A stretch of 64,000 nucleotides of DNA, from contig CBDUXT010000011.1 in the NCBI GenBank assembly GCA_965371245.1, positions 23,720 through 87,719 of the forward strand, given 5' to 3'. Below the pieces are notes generated by a model, which was not told the DNA's origin, searched no databases, and was given only the letters and a program-made list of their open reading frames with translations. Of the stretch, positions 18,866-27,588 are shown piece after piece. The position numbers were made by a program, and so were the translations under genes. Each line of letters begins with the position of its first letter. Within the stretch, counting starts at the first letter, position 1. This DNA comes from CBDUXT01 sp965371245. GTDB taxonomy: Bacteria > Planctomycetota > Phycisphaerae > UBA1845.

Positions 18866-20215
18866 ATGATTCGCGGCATTGTCTTGATCGTCATCGACTG
18901 CCTTCGCGCCGATCACGTATCCTGCTATGGGTACGACGGGCCAACGACTCCAACGCTTGATGCCCTGGCCAAGCACGGAACCCTCTGGGAGCGGGCCCAT
19001 AGCCTATCCTCCTGGACCAAACCGTCGGTCACGTCGCTCCTGACGGGCTTGTTCCCCACGGAGCACGGCGCGTTCTTGGGAATCAAGCGAAGCAAGGGGC
19101 GTTCGAGCGTGATGACCGACGTTCTGACGTCCTCACAGCCGACATTGGCCGAAGCGCTGAGTTCACACGGGTGGCGGTGCGGCGCGTTCATCAACAATGC
19201 ACAGCTGGGGGAGTTCACGCGATTGGATCGCGGCTTTTCCGCCTATTCTCCGAGAGCCGGCAAGGCCGACCAGCTTCTTCAGACGTTCCAGGATTGGCTG
19301 GAGACCGACGCGGACACGCCGACGTTCTCCTACCTTCACTTCCTGGAAGCGCACTGGCCTTACAAGCCGCGTCGTCGGCATGTCGCCATGTTCGGCGGCA
19401 ATCGCGACACGAATTATTTCCGCGACTACACCGCGCGCGATTTCGGACGGCTGAGACGGGCCGTCAAGCGGGGCGAACGATCGCTGCCGCCGGAACAACT
19501 TGCGCAAATGATCCAGATGTACGATGGGGCGATTCGCCGCCTTGACGGAAAGGTGCGGTCCGTTCTTACCCTGCTTTCGGCGCGCGGTCTCCGGGAGGAG
19601 ACCGCCGTCTTCATCACGGCCGACCACGGGGAGGAGTTTCTTGAGCACGGGCAAATCGGTCATGGTCAATCTCTGTACGACGAACTCACGCACGTGCCGC
19701 TCGTGGCGTCAGTCCCCGGTGAGTTACAGGGCCGACGAATATCCCAACCGGTCAGTCAGGTGAATCTGCCGCATACGATGGCGCGGCTGGCGGGTGTCGA
19801 GGATTTCCCCGGACGGAGCCTGCTGGATGACGTGAACACGGAGGATTCCGTCTTCTCGGAACTGCTTGTCGGTCAGCGATATTGGCAAACGCTTCGGGTC
19901 GGGGATTGGAAGCTGCATCGCCGGTACAAGTTCGAGTCTGAAAACAGCAGCGCCGATCAGAGCGGGACGATCCGGGAGCGACTGGCCACCTGCGCCCACA
20001 CCACCACGCTTGAGTTGTACGATCTGCGTCAAGACCCACGCGAACAAGAGAACCTCGCCACGAAGGAACAGCTTCGGGACGTCATCGACGAAATGATCTC
20101 CACGCTGGACGGTTGGTGGGCCCGGATCACGCCCACTGCCGACAGCGCCGGTGACGAAACCGAGATTGACGAGCGGGTCGTGCGGCGACTGCGCGATCTG
20201 GGTTATCTCGAGTAG
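18866..20215 (+). CDS. Sulfatase/alkaline-phosphatase superfamily enzyme with Thr nucleophile
   Basis: A 449-residue protein starting at the ATG where family similarity begins (IVLIVIDCLRADHVSCYGY; metal-binding Asp near residue 9). The motif SSWTKPSVTSLLTG near 47-60 aligns with the sulfatase C/S-x-P-S-R signature but has Thr51 at the nucleophile position, so it cannot be a formylglycine sulfatase of the usual kind. TADHGEEFLEHGQIGHG near 252-268 supplies the second metal site. Thr nucleophiles occur in phosphoglycerol and phosphoethanolamine transferases of this superfamily. No membrane segments, so soluble. May act on the product of the upstream operon (inference). Confidence 0.82.
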   Translation: MIRGIVLIVIDCLRADHVSCYGYDGPTTPTLDALAKHGTLWERAHSLSSWTKPSVTSLLTGLFPTEHGAFLGIKRSKGRSSVMTDVLTSSQPTLAEALSSHGWRCGAFINNAQLGEFTRLDRGFSAYSPRAGKADQLLQTFQDWLETDADTPTFSYLHFLEAHWPYKPRRRHVAMFGGNRDTNYFRDYTARDFGRLRRAVKRGERSLPPEQLAQMIQMYDGAIRRLDGKVRSVLTLLSARGLREETAVFITADHGEEFLEHGQIGHGQSLYDELTHVPLVASVPGELQGRRISQPVSQVNLPHTMARLAGVEDFPGRSLLDDVNTEDSVFSELLVGQRYWQTLRVGDWKLHRRYKFESENSSADQSGTIRERLATCAHTTTLELYDLRQDPREQENLATKEQLRDVIDEMISTLDGWWARITPTADSAGDETEIDERVVRRLRDLGYLE

Positions 20216-20275
20216 ACCCGTCGGCGCGGGCAAAACGACACCGCGCTCGAGCCGTGGAGAACAAACGGAACCGTG

Positions 20276-21715
20276 CTACAGCCCTGAAGCGACGGCCGAC
20301 TCCTCCGACGGGGTCATCGGCTCGGGTATGCAGATGGTCACCGTGGTTCCTTCTCCCGGTTGGGATGCCAACTTCACTTCGCCGTCATGCCGTTCGACAA
20401 TGCGCCGCACCATCGCCAGGCCCATCCCGGTGCCGTTCTGACGGCTCGTGAAAAACAAGGTGAACGCCTTTTCCGCGGTCGCCGCCTGCATGCCGGCGCC
20501 ATGATCCACCACCTGTATCTCCAGGCAGCGTCCGACGCCGTCAACCGCCATGACCCGTCGCACGCGAACGACAATCTCGTCGTTCGCACCACTGTGGTGC
20601 GCCGCGTTGGAAATGAGCTCTGAAAGAGCGTCGGCGATCTGCTCGCGGTCCACCGGCCAAAGGAAACCCGCGGTCTCATCGGTGATCGTCAGCGTGATGC
20701 CGCGGTCTTTAAGGAGCGCGGCCACCTCGGCACGCGCCGCCTCCGTGACCTCCTGAAAAGAAACGAGGCTACGGCGAAGTTCCGTGGGCCGACTGAACTC
20801 AAACAGCCGAGTGATTCGTTCGTTCATCCGATCGACCTGGGATATCAGATCATCCAGCAGAGTCCCGGTTCTTGCGGTTTCGCCTGCCCGTTTCCGCGCA
20901 AGCTGCGCGCTGGCACGCATGGCCGCCAGCGGGTTACGAAGTCCATGCGCCACGTTGGCGCACAGTTCTCCGATCGCACTCAACTCACGGGCTTCGAGCA
21001 GTGCCGACTGATGCCGGGTCAGGTGCATCGCCATCGCGTCGATGCGGCGGGCAAGCTGAGCAAGCTCGTCGTGCCCTTGCAGTGGCACGCGGTGCTCCAG
21101 CGCCCCTTCACCGATCGTGTCGGCCGAACGCTTCAGAATGTCGATCGGTTTGATCAGCCAGTCACGAATGAGAATCAGGTAGACCAGGAACAACATCACG
21201 GTCAGCACGCACGCAAGCCAGATCGCTTCTTGAGCCACAAGACTTGTCAAAGCAATGGCCGCGACGACCTCGTGTTCGGAGCGGTCGTAGTTGCTGCGAA
21301 GGGCCCGTAGGTTCCACTCGGCCAGCCATACGGCTTGGTCCCGTGTCACCTCGTCGTGCACAATCGGGTCGTAGGCATCCAGCGTGGTCACGGCTCGTTG
21401 AACGTTCTCCCAAAGCATCCGCTCCTGCTCGTCCGTGGCCAGGCGAACCTGTGTAGCGATTTGCGCGGTCGCGTCCCGTGGCCAGCCTTCCTCTTCAGGC
21501 GTCTCCGGCGACGGCAGGATGCCGTCGGGGCTCATCAGATACATATAGATGTCGGTTCGGATGTCGGATGTAAGCTGGGCCAGCTCGCGCATGCGGGAGT
21601 AGCTTTGCGCCTGATCGGCGTTTTCGGTCACCGCATGCATCGCGAACGCAGCGGTCGCCAGGAAAACCGCGATTTGGACAACGACGGCCAAGTTGAGCTT
21701 CCAGCGGATGGTCAT
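20276..21715 (-). CDS. Membrane sensor histidine kinase (NtrB/PilS-like)
   Basis: A 479-residue protein: membrane helices near residues 8-25 and 165-185 bracket an extracytoplasmic sensor region; HAMP near 190-240; dimerisation/phosphoacceptor box LCANVAHGLRNPLAAMRASA with the His near 257; ATPase domain with N-box SELISNAAHHSG, G1 VVDHGAGM and G2 GTGMGLAMVRRIV. ATG start. Lies 30 bases downstream of the pilin-like gene on the same strand and opposite the sigma-54 regulator, its probable partner. Confidence 0.9.
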   Translation of the reverse strand: MTIRWKLNLAVVVQIAVFLATAAFAMHAVTENADQAQSYSRMRELAQLTSDIRTDIYMYLMSPDGILPSPETPEEEGWPRDATAQIATQVRLATDEQERMLWENVQRAVTTLDAYDPIVHDEVTRDQAVWLAEWNLRALRSNYDRSEHEVVAAIALTSLVAQEAIWLACVLTVMLFLVYLILIRDWLIKPIDILKRSADTIGEGALEHRVPLQGHDELAQLARRIDAMAMHLTRHQSALLEARELSAIGELCANVAHGLRNPLAAMRASAQLARKRAGETARTGTLLDDLISQVDRMNERITRLFEFSRPTELRRSLVSFQEVTEAARAEVAALLKDRGITLTITDETAGFLWPVDREQIADALSELISNAAHHSGANDEIVVRVRRVMAVDGVGRCLEIQVVDHGAGMQAATAEKAFTLFFTSRQNGTGMGLAMVRRIVERHDGEVKLASQPGEGTTVTICIPEPMTPSEESAVASGL

Positions 21716-21745
21716 GAGCAGGCTTCGGGGTCGGCGATGGCGGCG

Positions 21746-22522
21746 TCAGAACGGCTCGGGCTCAAGAGTGCGGAACGCGTGCCAGACGCGGAAGATGTCG
21801 TGGCCACGACTTGTCGGCGGGCTAGCGACGAGCTGACCGCGGCGAAAGAACGTCCGATAGCCGACGTCGTCCGTCTCGTCATCCCAGCGCACCACCCGCC
21901 TCCAGATAGCCTCGAGCGGATCGGCGTACCATGACACACCGCCGTCGGCATAAAGAACGTTGTACCCGTCTGCATGAGCATGCCTTCCGATTCCGGTATC
22001 GTCACCGGGCGGCGCGACAAAGTCGTCCGAAGCCAGCGGCGCGTGCCGCGCGCGACTCAGCTGAGGGCTGGCGCCGGCGGCAGCCTGCACGGCGTAGGCG
22101 TAGCTGCCGTAGATCGCGGTGGAACGTGGGCTTGCCGAGGAACTCGTGGAAGCGAACACGCGTTGACTGGGGCAAAACAGGGACTCGGACCGCGCCAGGT
22201 CGTCCGTGTCGAGCAGCCGGGCAAGGTTGACCTTTCGACCGCCGATGGAAAACATCGATCGCGGAGCGGTGGTCCCAACCGTCGGCATCACGGCGGGACC
22301 CCAGCCCTCGTTGTCAAAGGCGTACGCGACTACCGCGGCCCCAACGTGCTTCAGATGGGCAACGCACAGGGTTCGACGGGCGCTCTCGCGGGCCGTCAGA
22401 ATAGACGGAACCAGGAGGAGCACCAGCAGCCCCAGAAGAGACGAAGCGACCAGCACCTCCACGAGCGTCACGGCATGGCGAGCGTCGCTCGGGCTGAGAT
22501 TCCCATGTCGCGCTGGACCCAC
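21746..22522 (-). CDS. Pilin-like secreted protein, H-x9-DG type
   Basis: A 258-residue protein. The GTG start at 22522 is preceded by AGAGGA at good spacing and places the prepilin signal (AVTLVEVLVASSLLGLLVLL) at residues 18-37; cleavage would be after Ala instead of the usual Gly. The C-terminal part has HADGYNVLYADGGVSWYAD, the H-x9-DG motif. The frame is open far upstream but those codons overlap the divergent regulator gene and are not needed. Probably co-transcribed with the sensor kinase. Confidence 0.82.
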   Translation of the reverse strand: MGPARHGNLSPSDARHAVTLVEVLVASSLLGLLVLLLVPSILTARESARRTLCVAHLKHVGAAVVAYAFDNEGWGPAVMPTVGTTAPRSMFSIGGRKVNLARLLDTDDLARSESLFCPSQRVFASTSSSASPRSTAIYGSYAYAVQAAAGASPQLSRARHAPLASDDFVAPPGDDTGIGRHAHADGYNVLYADGGVSWYADPLEAIWRRVVRWDDETDDVGYRTFFRRGQLVASPPTSRGHDIFRVWHAFRTLEPEPF

Positions 22523-22713
22523 GGGCGTTCCTCTGCGGTGCCATTCCAATAACAACGGCGTTTCCCTTGCATCAGCGGCCGATGAATGGACGCATCGATT
22601 GTATGGCGCAATTCCTTGTACTACAATGAACCACACGTCAGTGGCGCCAACGAGACCCACGAGCTGATCATGGGACGAGATTGAGCAATCAGGCTGACGC
22701 GGGACGAGAACCC

Positions 22714-24147
22714 ATGGCATCCATTCTGATCGTCGAGGATGAGCACGTCCTCGGTCAAACGCTGAACGGGAGCCTCTCGGACGACGGGTACGATGTGCAT
22801 TGGGTACCCTCGGCCGAGGACGCCACGGTCTGGCTCGGGCAGCACCGAGCCGACCTCCTGCTGCTTGACGTGCAACTCCCCGGCATCGACGGGCTGGAGT
22901 TCCTTCGGACCGCCAAGCAGGCACAAGTCGATCTCGCGGCCATCGTGATGACCGCCCACGGGGATGTGAACTGCGCCGTCGAGGCCATGAAGCTGGGCGC
23001 GTTGGACTTCCTGCTCAAACCCATCGACCTTGACGCACTGTCTCTGATTGTGAAGAAAACGCTCGGCCATCGGCGCATCGAGCGTCAGTGGGAGCACGAA
23101 CAACGAACGCGATCGGAGCGGTTCGGGCTGGATAAAATCATCGGCTCGTGTGACGCGGTCCGGAAAGCCAAGTCGATGGTCGAGCGTTTCAACCGTCTCG
23201 ATCTTAGCTCGTCCACACCGCCGCCGAACGTCTTGATCACGGGTGCGACCGGAACGGGCAAGGACCTACTCGCTCGCGCTTTCCACATCGCGGGTCCGCG
23301 GCGGGACAAACCCTTCGTACACGTCAACTGCGCGGCCTTGCCCGAAGGGCTGGTGGAATCGGAACTGTTCGGACACGCCAAGGGCGCCTTCACTGGCGCC
23401 AACGCCGCCAAGGGCGGACTCTTCGAGGTGGCCGACCAGGGCGTCTTGTTCCTGGACGAAGTCAGCGCCATGCCGATGTCGTCGCAGGCCAAGCTGTTGA
23501 CCGCCATCGAGACGAACAAGATCCGCCCGGTTGGACGAATCGAGGAAACAGCGATCGACGTTCAGCTCATCGCGGCCATGAACGAAGACCCCCAGGCTCT
23601 TGTGACGGACGGTCGGCTCCGCGAGGATCTCTACCACCGCCTGCGAGTCATCCACGTCGATCTGCCTCCGCTTCGACTGCGCGGCTCCGACATGATGACA
23701 CTCGCAGAGCACTTCGTGCGGGTGCACTGCCGAAAGTTCGGCTTGGCGATCAAGTCCTTCTCGCCGATGGCGCGAAAGGCGGTGCGGGAGTACACCTGGC
23801 CCGGGAACGTCCGCGAACTCTGCCACCGGCTCGAGAGCGCGGTGCTCTTGAGCGACGGGGATACCATCGACGTGGAGCTGTTGCCGTCCAACGTGCCACA
23901 GAACCTTGATGGCAAGACACCCGACAGCAGCAAGTTCATTCACACCGATTTCTCTCGCGGACCCATCTCGCTCGAGGATGTCGAGCGCACACTGCTGCTG
24001 CGCGCACTCGCGGCGGCCAATTACAATGTCTCGCGCGCAGCGGCCCTGCTCGACATCTCCCGCGACACGCTACGCTACCGCGCCGACAAGCACGGCCTCG
24101 ACACGTCCCAGCGCGGACCGGTGCCGGCGACGGACCCGTCAGCCTAG
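22714..24147 (+). CDS. Sigma-54-dependent response regulator (NtrC family)
   Basis: A 477-residue activator. Receiver domain at residues 1-120 with phospho-acceptor Asp near 52 (LLLLDVQLPG) and conserved Thr/Lys. AAA+ domain with Walker A GATGTGKDLL near 178, sigma-54 contact loop GAFTGA near 226, Walker B VLFLDEVSAM. C-terminal Fis-type helix-turn-helix (NYNVSRAAALLDISRDTLRY) near 432-451. ATG at 22714 was preferred; TTG at 22681 is also in frame. Likely partner of the divergent histidine kinase. Confidence 0.92.
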   Translation: MASILIVEDEHVLGQTLNGSLSDDGYDVHWVPSAEDATVWLGQHRADLLLLDVQLPGIDGLEFLRTAKQAQVDLAAIVMTAHGDVNCAVEAMKLGALDFLLKPIDLDALSLIVKKTLGHRRIERQWEHEQRTRSERFGLDKIIGSCDAVRKAKSMVERFNRLDLSSSTPPPNVLITGATGTGKDLLARAFHIAGPRRDKPFVHVNCAALPEGLVESELFGHAKGAFTGANAAKGGLFEVADQGVLFLDEVSAMPMSSQAKLLTAIETNKIRPVGRIEETAIDVQLIAAMNEDPQALVTDGRLREDLYHRLRVIHVDLPPLRLRGSDMMTLAEHFVRVHCRKFGLAIKSFSPMARKAVREYTWPGNVRELCHRLESAVLLSDGDTIDVELLPSNVPQNLDGKTPDSSKFIHTDFSRGPISLEDVERTLLLRALAAANYNVSRAAALLDISRDTLRYRADKHGLDTSQRGPVPATDPSA

Positions 24148-24225
24148 CGCCTAGGCCGATGACAAGTGTGGTACGGGCTTCCAGCCCGCGAAGACACCGG
24201 CAAGATGCCGGTGCCACCCGGCGCT

Positions 24226-24250
24226 GAGCCGCGGGCTTGGGCCCGCGCGG
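24226..24250 (+). repeat. Intergenic repeat family C, copy 3
   Basis: GAGCCGCGGGCTTGGGCCCG plus CGCGG. Just upstream, 24173-24217 carries two more short palindromes (GGGCTTCCAGCCC and CACCGGCAAGATGCCGGTG). Confidence 0.55.
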
Positions 24251-24440
24251 ACTCGCGATCACCGATTGGTGGTTGGCGCGACTTTGCCCCAACCCCGCCT
24301 GTCCGTTAGGCTACCTCGATCGAGCGCTCCTTCTAACCGAACGCGTATCCACAAAACATGTCGGCGGTCGATGGAACCGCACCGACCGCGCCGACGGCCG
24401 CCGCAGCGCGAGCGAAGCGAACCCGGCAGGAGAACCCACG

Positions 24441-26540
24441 ATGATGCAAGTCCTCACATTTGTGTTACTGGCTCTGTCGGCGAACGTGGTCGCCGTGGCG
24501 GCGGATGAGGCATCGCCCACGCATCGGTTCACCGTACACGACATGCTGGCCATGGATCGAATCGGCGACCCGCGGGTCTCCCCCAATGGCAAGCGCATCG
24601 TGTTCGTCCGGCGCAAGACCGACCTTGAAGCCAACCGCGGGCGGACCGACCTGTATCTGGTCAACGTCGATGGATCAGGGCTGCGTCGGCTGACCTCTCA
24701 CCCCGCGGGCGAATCAAACCCGCGCTGGTCGCCGGACGGCCGGTCCGTCTGGTTCCTTTCAAGCCGATCCGGGTCGTCCCAAGCATGGAAGATCGCCGCG
24801 GACGGGGGCGAAGCGGTGCAGATCACCGACCTGCCATTGAACATTGGTGCCCTTTCCCTGTCACCCGATGGATCGCATCTGGCGATCGCCATGGACGTCT
24901 TTCCGGATGCCGACGTAGCGGGCACGAAACGCCGGATCGATGAGACGGCGGCGAGCAAATCCACCGGCCGACTCTATGACCGCCTCTTCATCCGCCACTG
25001 GGATACGTGGAAGGACGGGCGACGCGCCCATGTGTTCGTAGCGCCGATTCCGCACGACGCGGATGACTTGATTTCGTTCCATCCCGACGGTCAGCCGCCC
25101 ATCGACGTGATGCGGGGCATGGATGCCGACTGCCCGAACAAGCCGTTCGGCGGTCCGGAAGACTTCACCTTCACGCCCGACGGACGGTCGATCGTGTTCT
25201 CCGCTCGCGACGCCGGACGAAATGAGCCCTGGTCCACCGATTTCGATCTCTACGTCGCGCCGATCGATGGCTCGACGAAGCCGCGATGCCTGACCGAGGA
25301 CAATCCGGCCTGGGACGCGCAGCCCTCGTTCTCGCCCGATGGAAAGACGTTGGCCTATCTGGCGATGAACCGGCCCGGTTATGAATCCGACCGCTTTCGT
25401 ATCGTCCTGCGCCCCATGCAAAGCGGCCGGCCGCGCGTCCTGGCTGAAGCGTGGGACCACTCGCCCGGCTCGATTGTCTGGTCCGCGGACGGCAGCACCA
25501 TCTACACGACGGCGGCCAACAAAGGACAACGGTCGCTCTTTGCGATCGATGTCGATACGGGGAACGTGCGCACCGTTGTCCGCGAGGGCACCGTCGGCGG
25601 GGTCGGCGTCGCCGATCAGCGGCTGGTGTTTGGGCTCGACACCCTGGCGTCGCCGGTGGAACTGTACAGCGTCCGACCCGACGGCAACGAGGTTCGATCG
25701 ATCACGCAGATCAACGCCAAGAAGGTGGCGGCGGCACGCATGGGCGAGTTCGAGCAGTTTACCTTCAAGGGCTGGAGCGACCAGTCCGTCCATGCCTATG
25801 TCGTCAAACCGGTTGACTTCGATCCGGCCAAGACGTACCCGGTGGCGTTCCTGATCCACGGCGGTCCGCAAGGATCGTTCGGCAACCACTTCCACTATCG
25901 ATGGAACCCGCAGGCGTACACGGGTGCGGGGTACGCGGTCGTCATGGTGGACTTCCACGGTTCGGTGGGTTACGGCCAGGCGTTCTGCGACTCGATCGGC
26001 GGCGACTGGGGCGGCAAACCGCTGGTCGATCTTAAGAAAGGGCTGGCGGCGGCGCTGGCGCGCTACTCGTGGATGGATGGTGACCGCGTTGCGGCGCTCG
26101 GTGCGTCGTTCGGCGGATTCATGATTAACTGGATCGCCGGCAACTGGCCCGATCGATTCCGCTGCCTGATCAACCACGACGGAAACCTCGACGAGCGTCT
26201 CGCCTACTTCAACACCGAGGAACTGTGGTTTCCGGAGTGGGACCACCGAGGTACGCCGTGGGACAACCCGCAAGGGTACCAGAAGCACAACCCCATCGAC
26301 TACGTGAAGAACTGGAAAACGCCGATGCTCGTCATCCACGGGGCGCTTGATTTTCGCGTCGTCGAGACACAAGGCATGTCCACCTTCACCGCGCTGCAGC
26401 GTCGCGGCATACCGAGCAAGCTGCTTTACTTCCCCGACGAAAACCACTGGGTGCTGCAACCGGCCAACGGCATCCTCTGGCACGACACCGTCCTTTCCTG
26501 GATGGATCGTTGGACCAAGGGAACCGCCTCGGGGCGATAA
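24441..26540 (+). CDS. Secreted S9-family prolyl oligopeptidase-like peptidase
   Basis: A 699-residue protein with a signal peptide (MMQVLTFVLLALSANVVAVAA), TolB/WD-like beta-propeller repeats in residues ~35-420 (several SPDG motifs), and a C-terminal alpha/beta-hydrolase. Catalytic triad: Ser near 555 in GASFGGF, Asp near 637 in HGALDFRV, His near 668 in DENHWV. It should cleave short peptides in the periplasm. The ATGATG start has AGGAG upstream. Appears monocistronic. Confidence 0.92.
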   Translation: MMQVLTFVLLALSANVVAVAADEASPTHRFTVHDMLAMDRIGDPRVSPNGKRIVFVRRKTDLEANRGRTDLYLVNVDGSGLRRLTSHPAGESNPRWSPDGRSVWFLSSRSGSSQAWKIAADGGEAVQITDLPLNIGALSLSPDGSHLAIAMDVFPDADVAGTKRRIDETAASKSTGRLYDRLFIRHWDTWKDGRRAHVFVAPIPHDADDLISFHPDGQPPIDVMRGMDADCPNKPFGGPEDFTFTPDGRSIVFSARDAGRNEPWSTDFDLYVAPIDGSTKPRCLTEDNPAWDAQPSFSPDGKTLAYLAMNRPGYESDRFRIVLRPMQSGRPRVLAEAWDHSPGSIVWSADGSTIYTTAANKGQRSLFAIDVDTGNVRTVVREGTVGGVGVADQRLVFGLDTLASPVELYSVRPDGNEVRSITQINAKKVAAARMGEFEQFTFKGWSDQSVHAYVVKPVDFDPAKTYPVAFLIHGGPQGSFGNHFHYRWNPQAYTGAGYAVVMVDFHGSVGYGQAFCDSIGGDWGGKPLVDLKKGLAAALARYSWMDGDRVAALGASFGGFMINWIAGNWPDRFRCLINHDGNLDERLAYFNTEELWFPEWDHRGTPWDNPQGYQKHNPIDYVKNWKTPMLVIHGALDFRVVETQGMSTFTALQRRGIPSKLLYFPDENHWVLQPANGILWHDTVLSWMDRWTKGTASGR

Positions 26541-27156
26541 GCGAGCACTGAGAAGCGCGGATCGAGCGCAAGCTTTCGGGTCCGAATAAGTGTCAATCTC
26601 GCGGCACTATTAACGACAAGACCAAGATCGATTCCCAGTGGCAACCAACTTGTTGCCGCTTAAGCCGGCGCGCGGTTTCGCCACGCGAGGGCCATCGAGT
26701 CATAACCCATGGTTTCGGCGCCCGCGGATCGACCATGTCGTCACGAGAAGAGTTTGACCGGGCTCAACATGGGGACCGAGGGTTCGATAAGCCGCTCACC
26801 GCATGAGCTGATTTTGCGCTGATGTGTAGCAAGACTGGGGCTTGTCACCCAGCACGCGCGTATTTCGGGGGTTTCGGCGCGATGGGGTCCTTCCTAACGA
26901 CCTATAAGGGCCAAGGACCGATCGGCACGCTTCTTGCACGGTGGAGAAGTGGACGCATAACGTGTAGGATGGTTGAGTGCGGGGCCTCCGTGCGGGCCCC
27001 CCGGTTCTGCGGCCACCGAGAAGTGGCCTTGAGACCGGCCCACGGCAGGGCTTCGTCGATCTCCGGGAGGCTCGCTCGCTTCTTCGCTTGGAGAATGCCC
27101 TGTCGAACGTGCCCGGCTGGGTCGGGCCAAGAGCTAGACATGGAAGGGAAGCGAAC
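26541..27156. other. Long leader region of the winged-helix gene
   Basis: No supported coding region. It contains a near-consensus sigma-54 promoter at 26923 and, downstream of it, GC-rich stems (for example GGCCTCCGTGCGGGCC near 26984 and GGCCACCGAGAAGTGGCC near 27012). This would give a structured untranslated leader of about 200 bases, or a small RNA. Confidence 0.5.
26923..26938 (+). promoter_or_regulatory. Sigma-54 promoter
   Basis: CGGCACGCTTCTTGCA matches the sigma-54 consensus TGGCACG-N4-TTGCA at every conserved base except the first T, with GG at -24 and GC at -12. Predicted start near 26949, in front of the small gene at 27157. Two sigma-54 activators are encoded in this window. 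Confidence 0.7.
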
Positions 27157-27420
27157 ATGACAAAGACTCTCGACACGCTACAGCAACATCAACTGGTGAT
27201 CCTTCGCCGTCTGCGAAGCGGTCCGTTGACGGAGTTCGAGTTGGCGTCCGAGATCGCGGAACACTCCGGGCACACGCAAGAGCAGGCTGCCGACCAGATG
27301 GACGACTGGCTCAACGAGCTTCGCAACGAAGGGTTGATCTGGTCCGGCAAGCTCGCCAACAGCGACGGTCAAACCATCCTGGCAGCCGCCCTCACCAACG
27401 CAGGCAGAGAACTTCAGTAG
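27157..27420 (+). CDS. Small winged-helix-like protein
   Basis: An 87-residue protein. The pattern HQLVILRRLRSGPLTEFELASEIAEHSG ... LNELRNEGLIWSGKL ... ALTNAGREL resembles a MarR/PadR-type winged helix: three helices, then a two-strand wing. ATG with a GGAAGGGAA ribosome binding site. It is the first gene after a strong sigma-54 promoter match, so it may be a sigma-54-controlled DNA-binding regulator. Family membership is inferred from pattern only. Confidence 0.68.
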   Translation: MTKTLDTLQQHQLVILRRLRSGPLTEFELASEIAEHSGHTQEQAADQMDDWLNELRNEGLIWSGKLANSDGQTILAAALTNAGRELQ

Positions 27421-27540
27421 CGCACGCCGCACCCTGCGAAGAATCCAGGGCTCGCCGTCTTCCTACCTGGACCCTATCCAAGCACCGCAAGACGCTACCG
27501 CGACTTCCCGAGCCGCATGCTTCCGCTTGCGCGGATGTCC

Positions 27541-27578
27541 GCGCGGGCTTCAAGCCCGCGGATCGGAACGAGGAAAGG
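27541..27578 (-). repeat. Intergenic repeat family C, copy 4
   Basis: GCGCGGGCTTCAAGCCCGCG followed by GATCGGAACGAGGAAAG; shares the flank seen at 4081-4119. Confidence 0.6.
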
Positions 27579-27588
27579 GCTGCATGCG

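Noticed and set aside
22522..22924. N-terminal extension of the pilin-like gene
   Set aside because: The frame is open but overlaps the divergent sigma-54 regulator, and the GTG at 22522 has a ribosome binding site just before the prepilin signal.
24192..24217. TGGCAC-like sequence as sigma-54 promoter on the minus strand
   Set aside because: The distance between GG and GC is two bases too long; the sequence is part of a palindrome.
24861..26483. A 540-codon minus-strand open frame
   Set aside because: Antisense to the S9 peptidase with its complete catalytic triad; no domain in the shadow.
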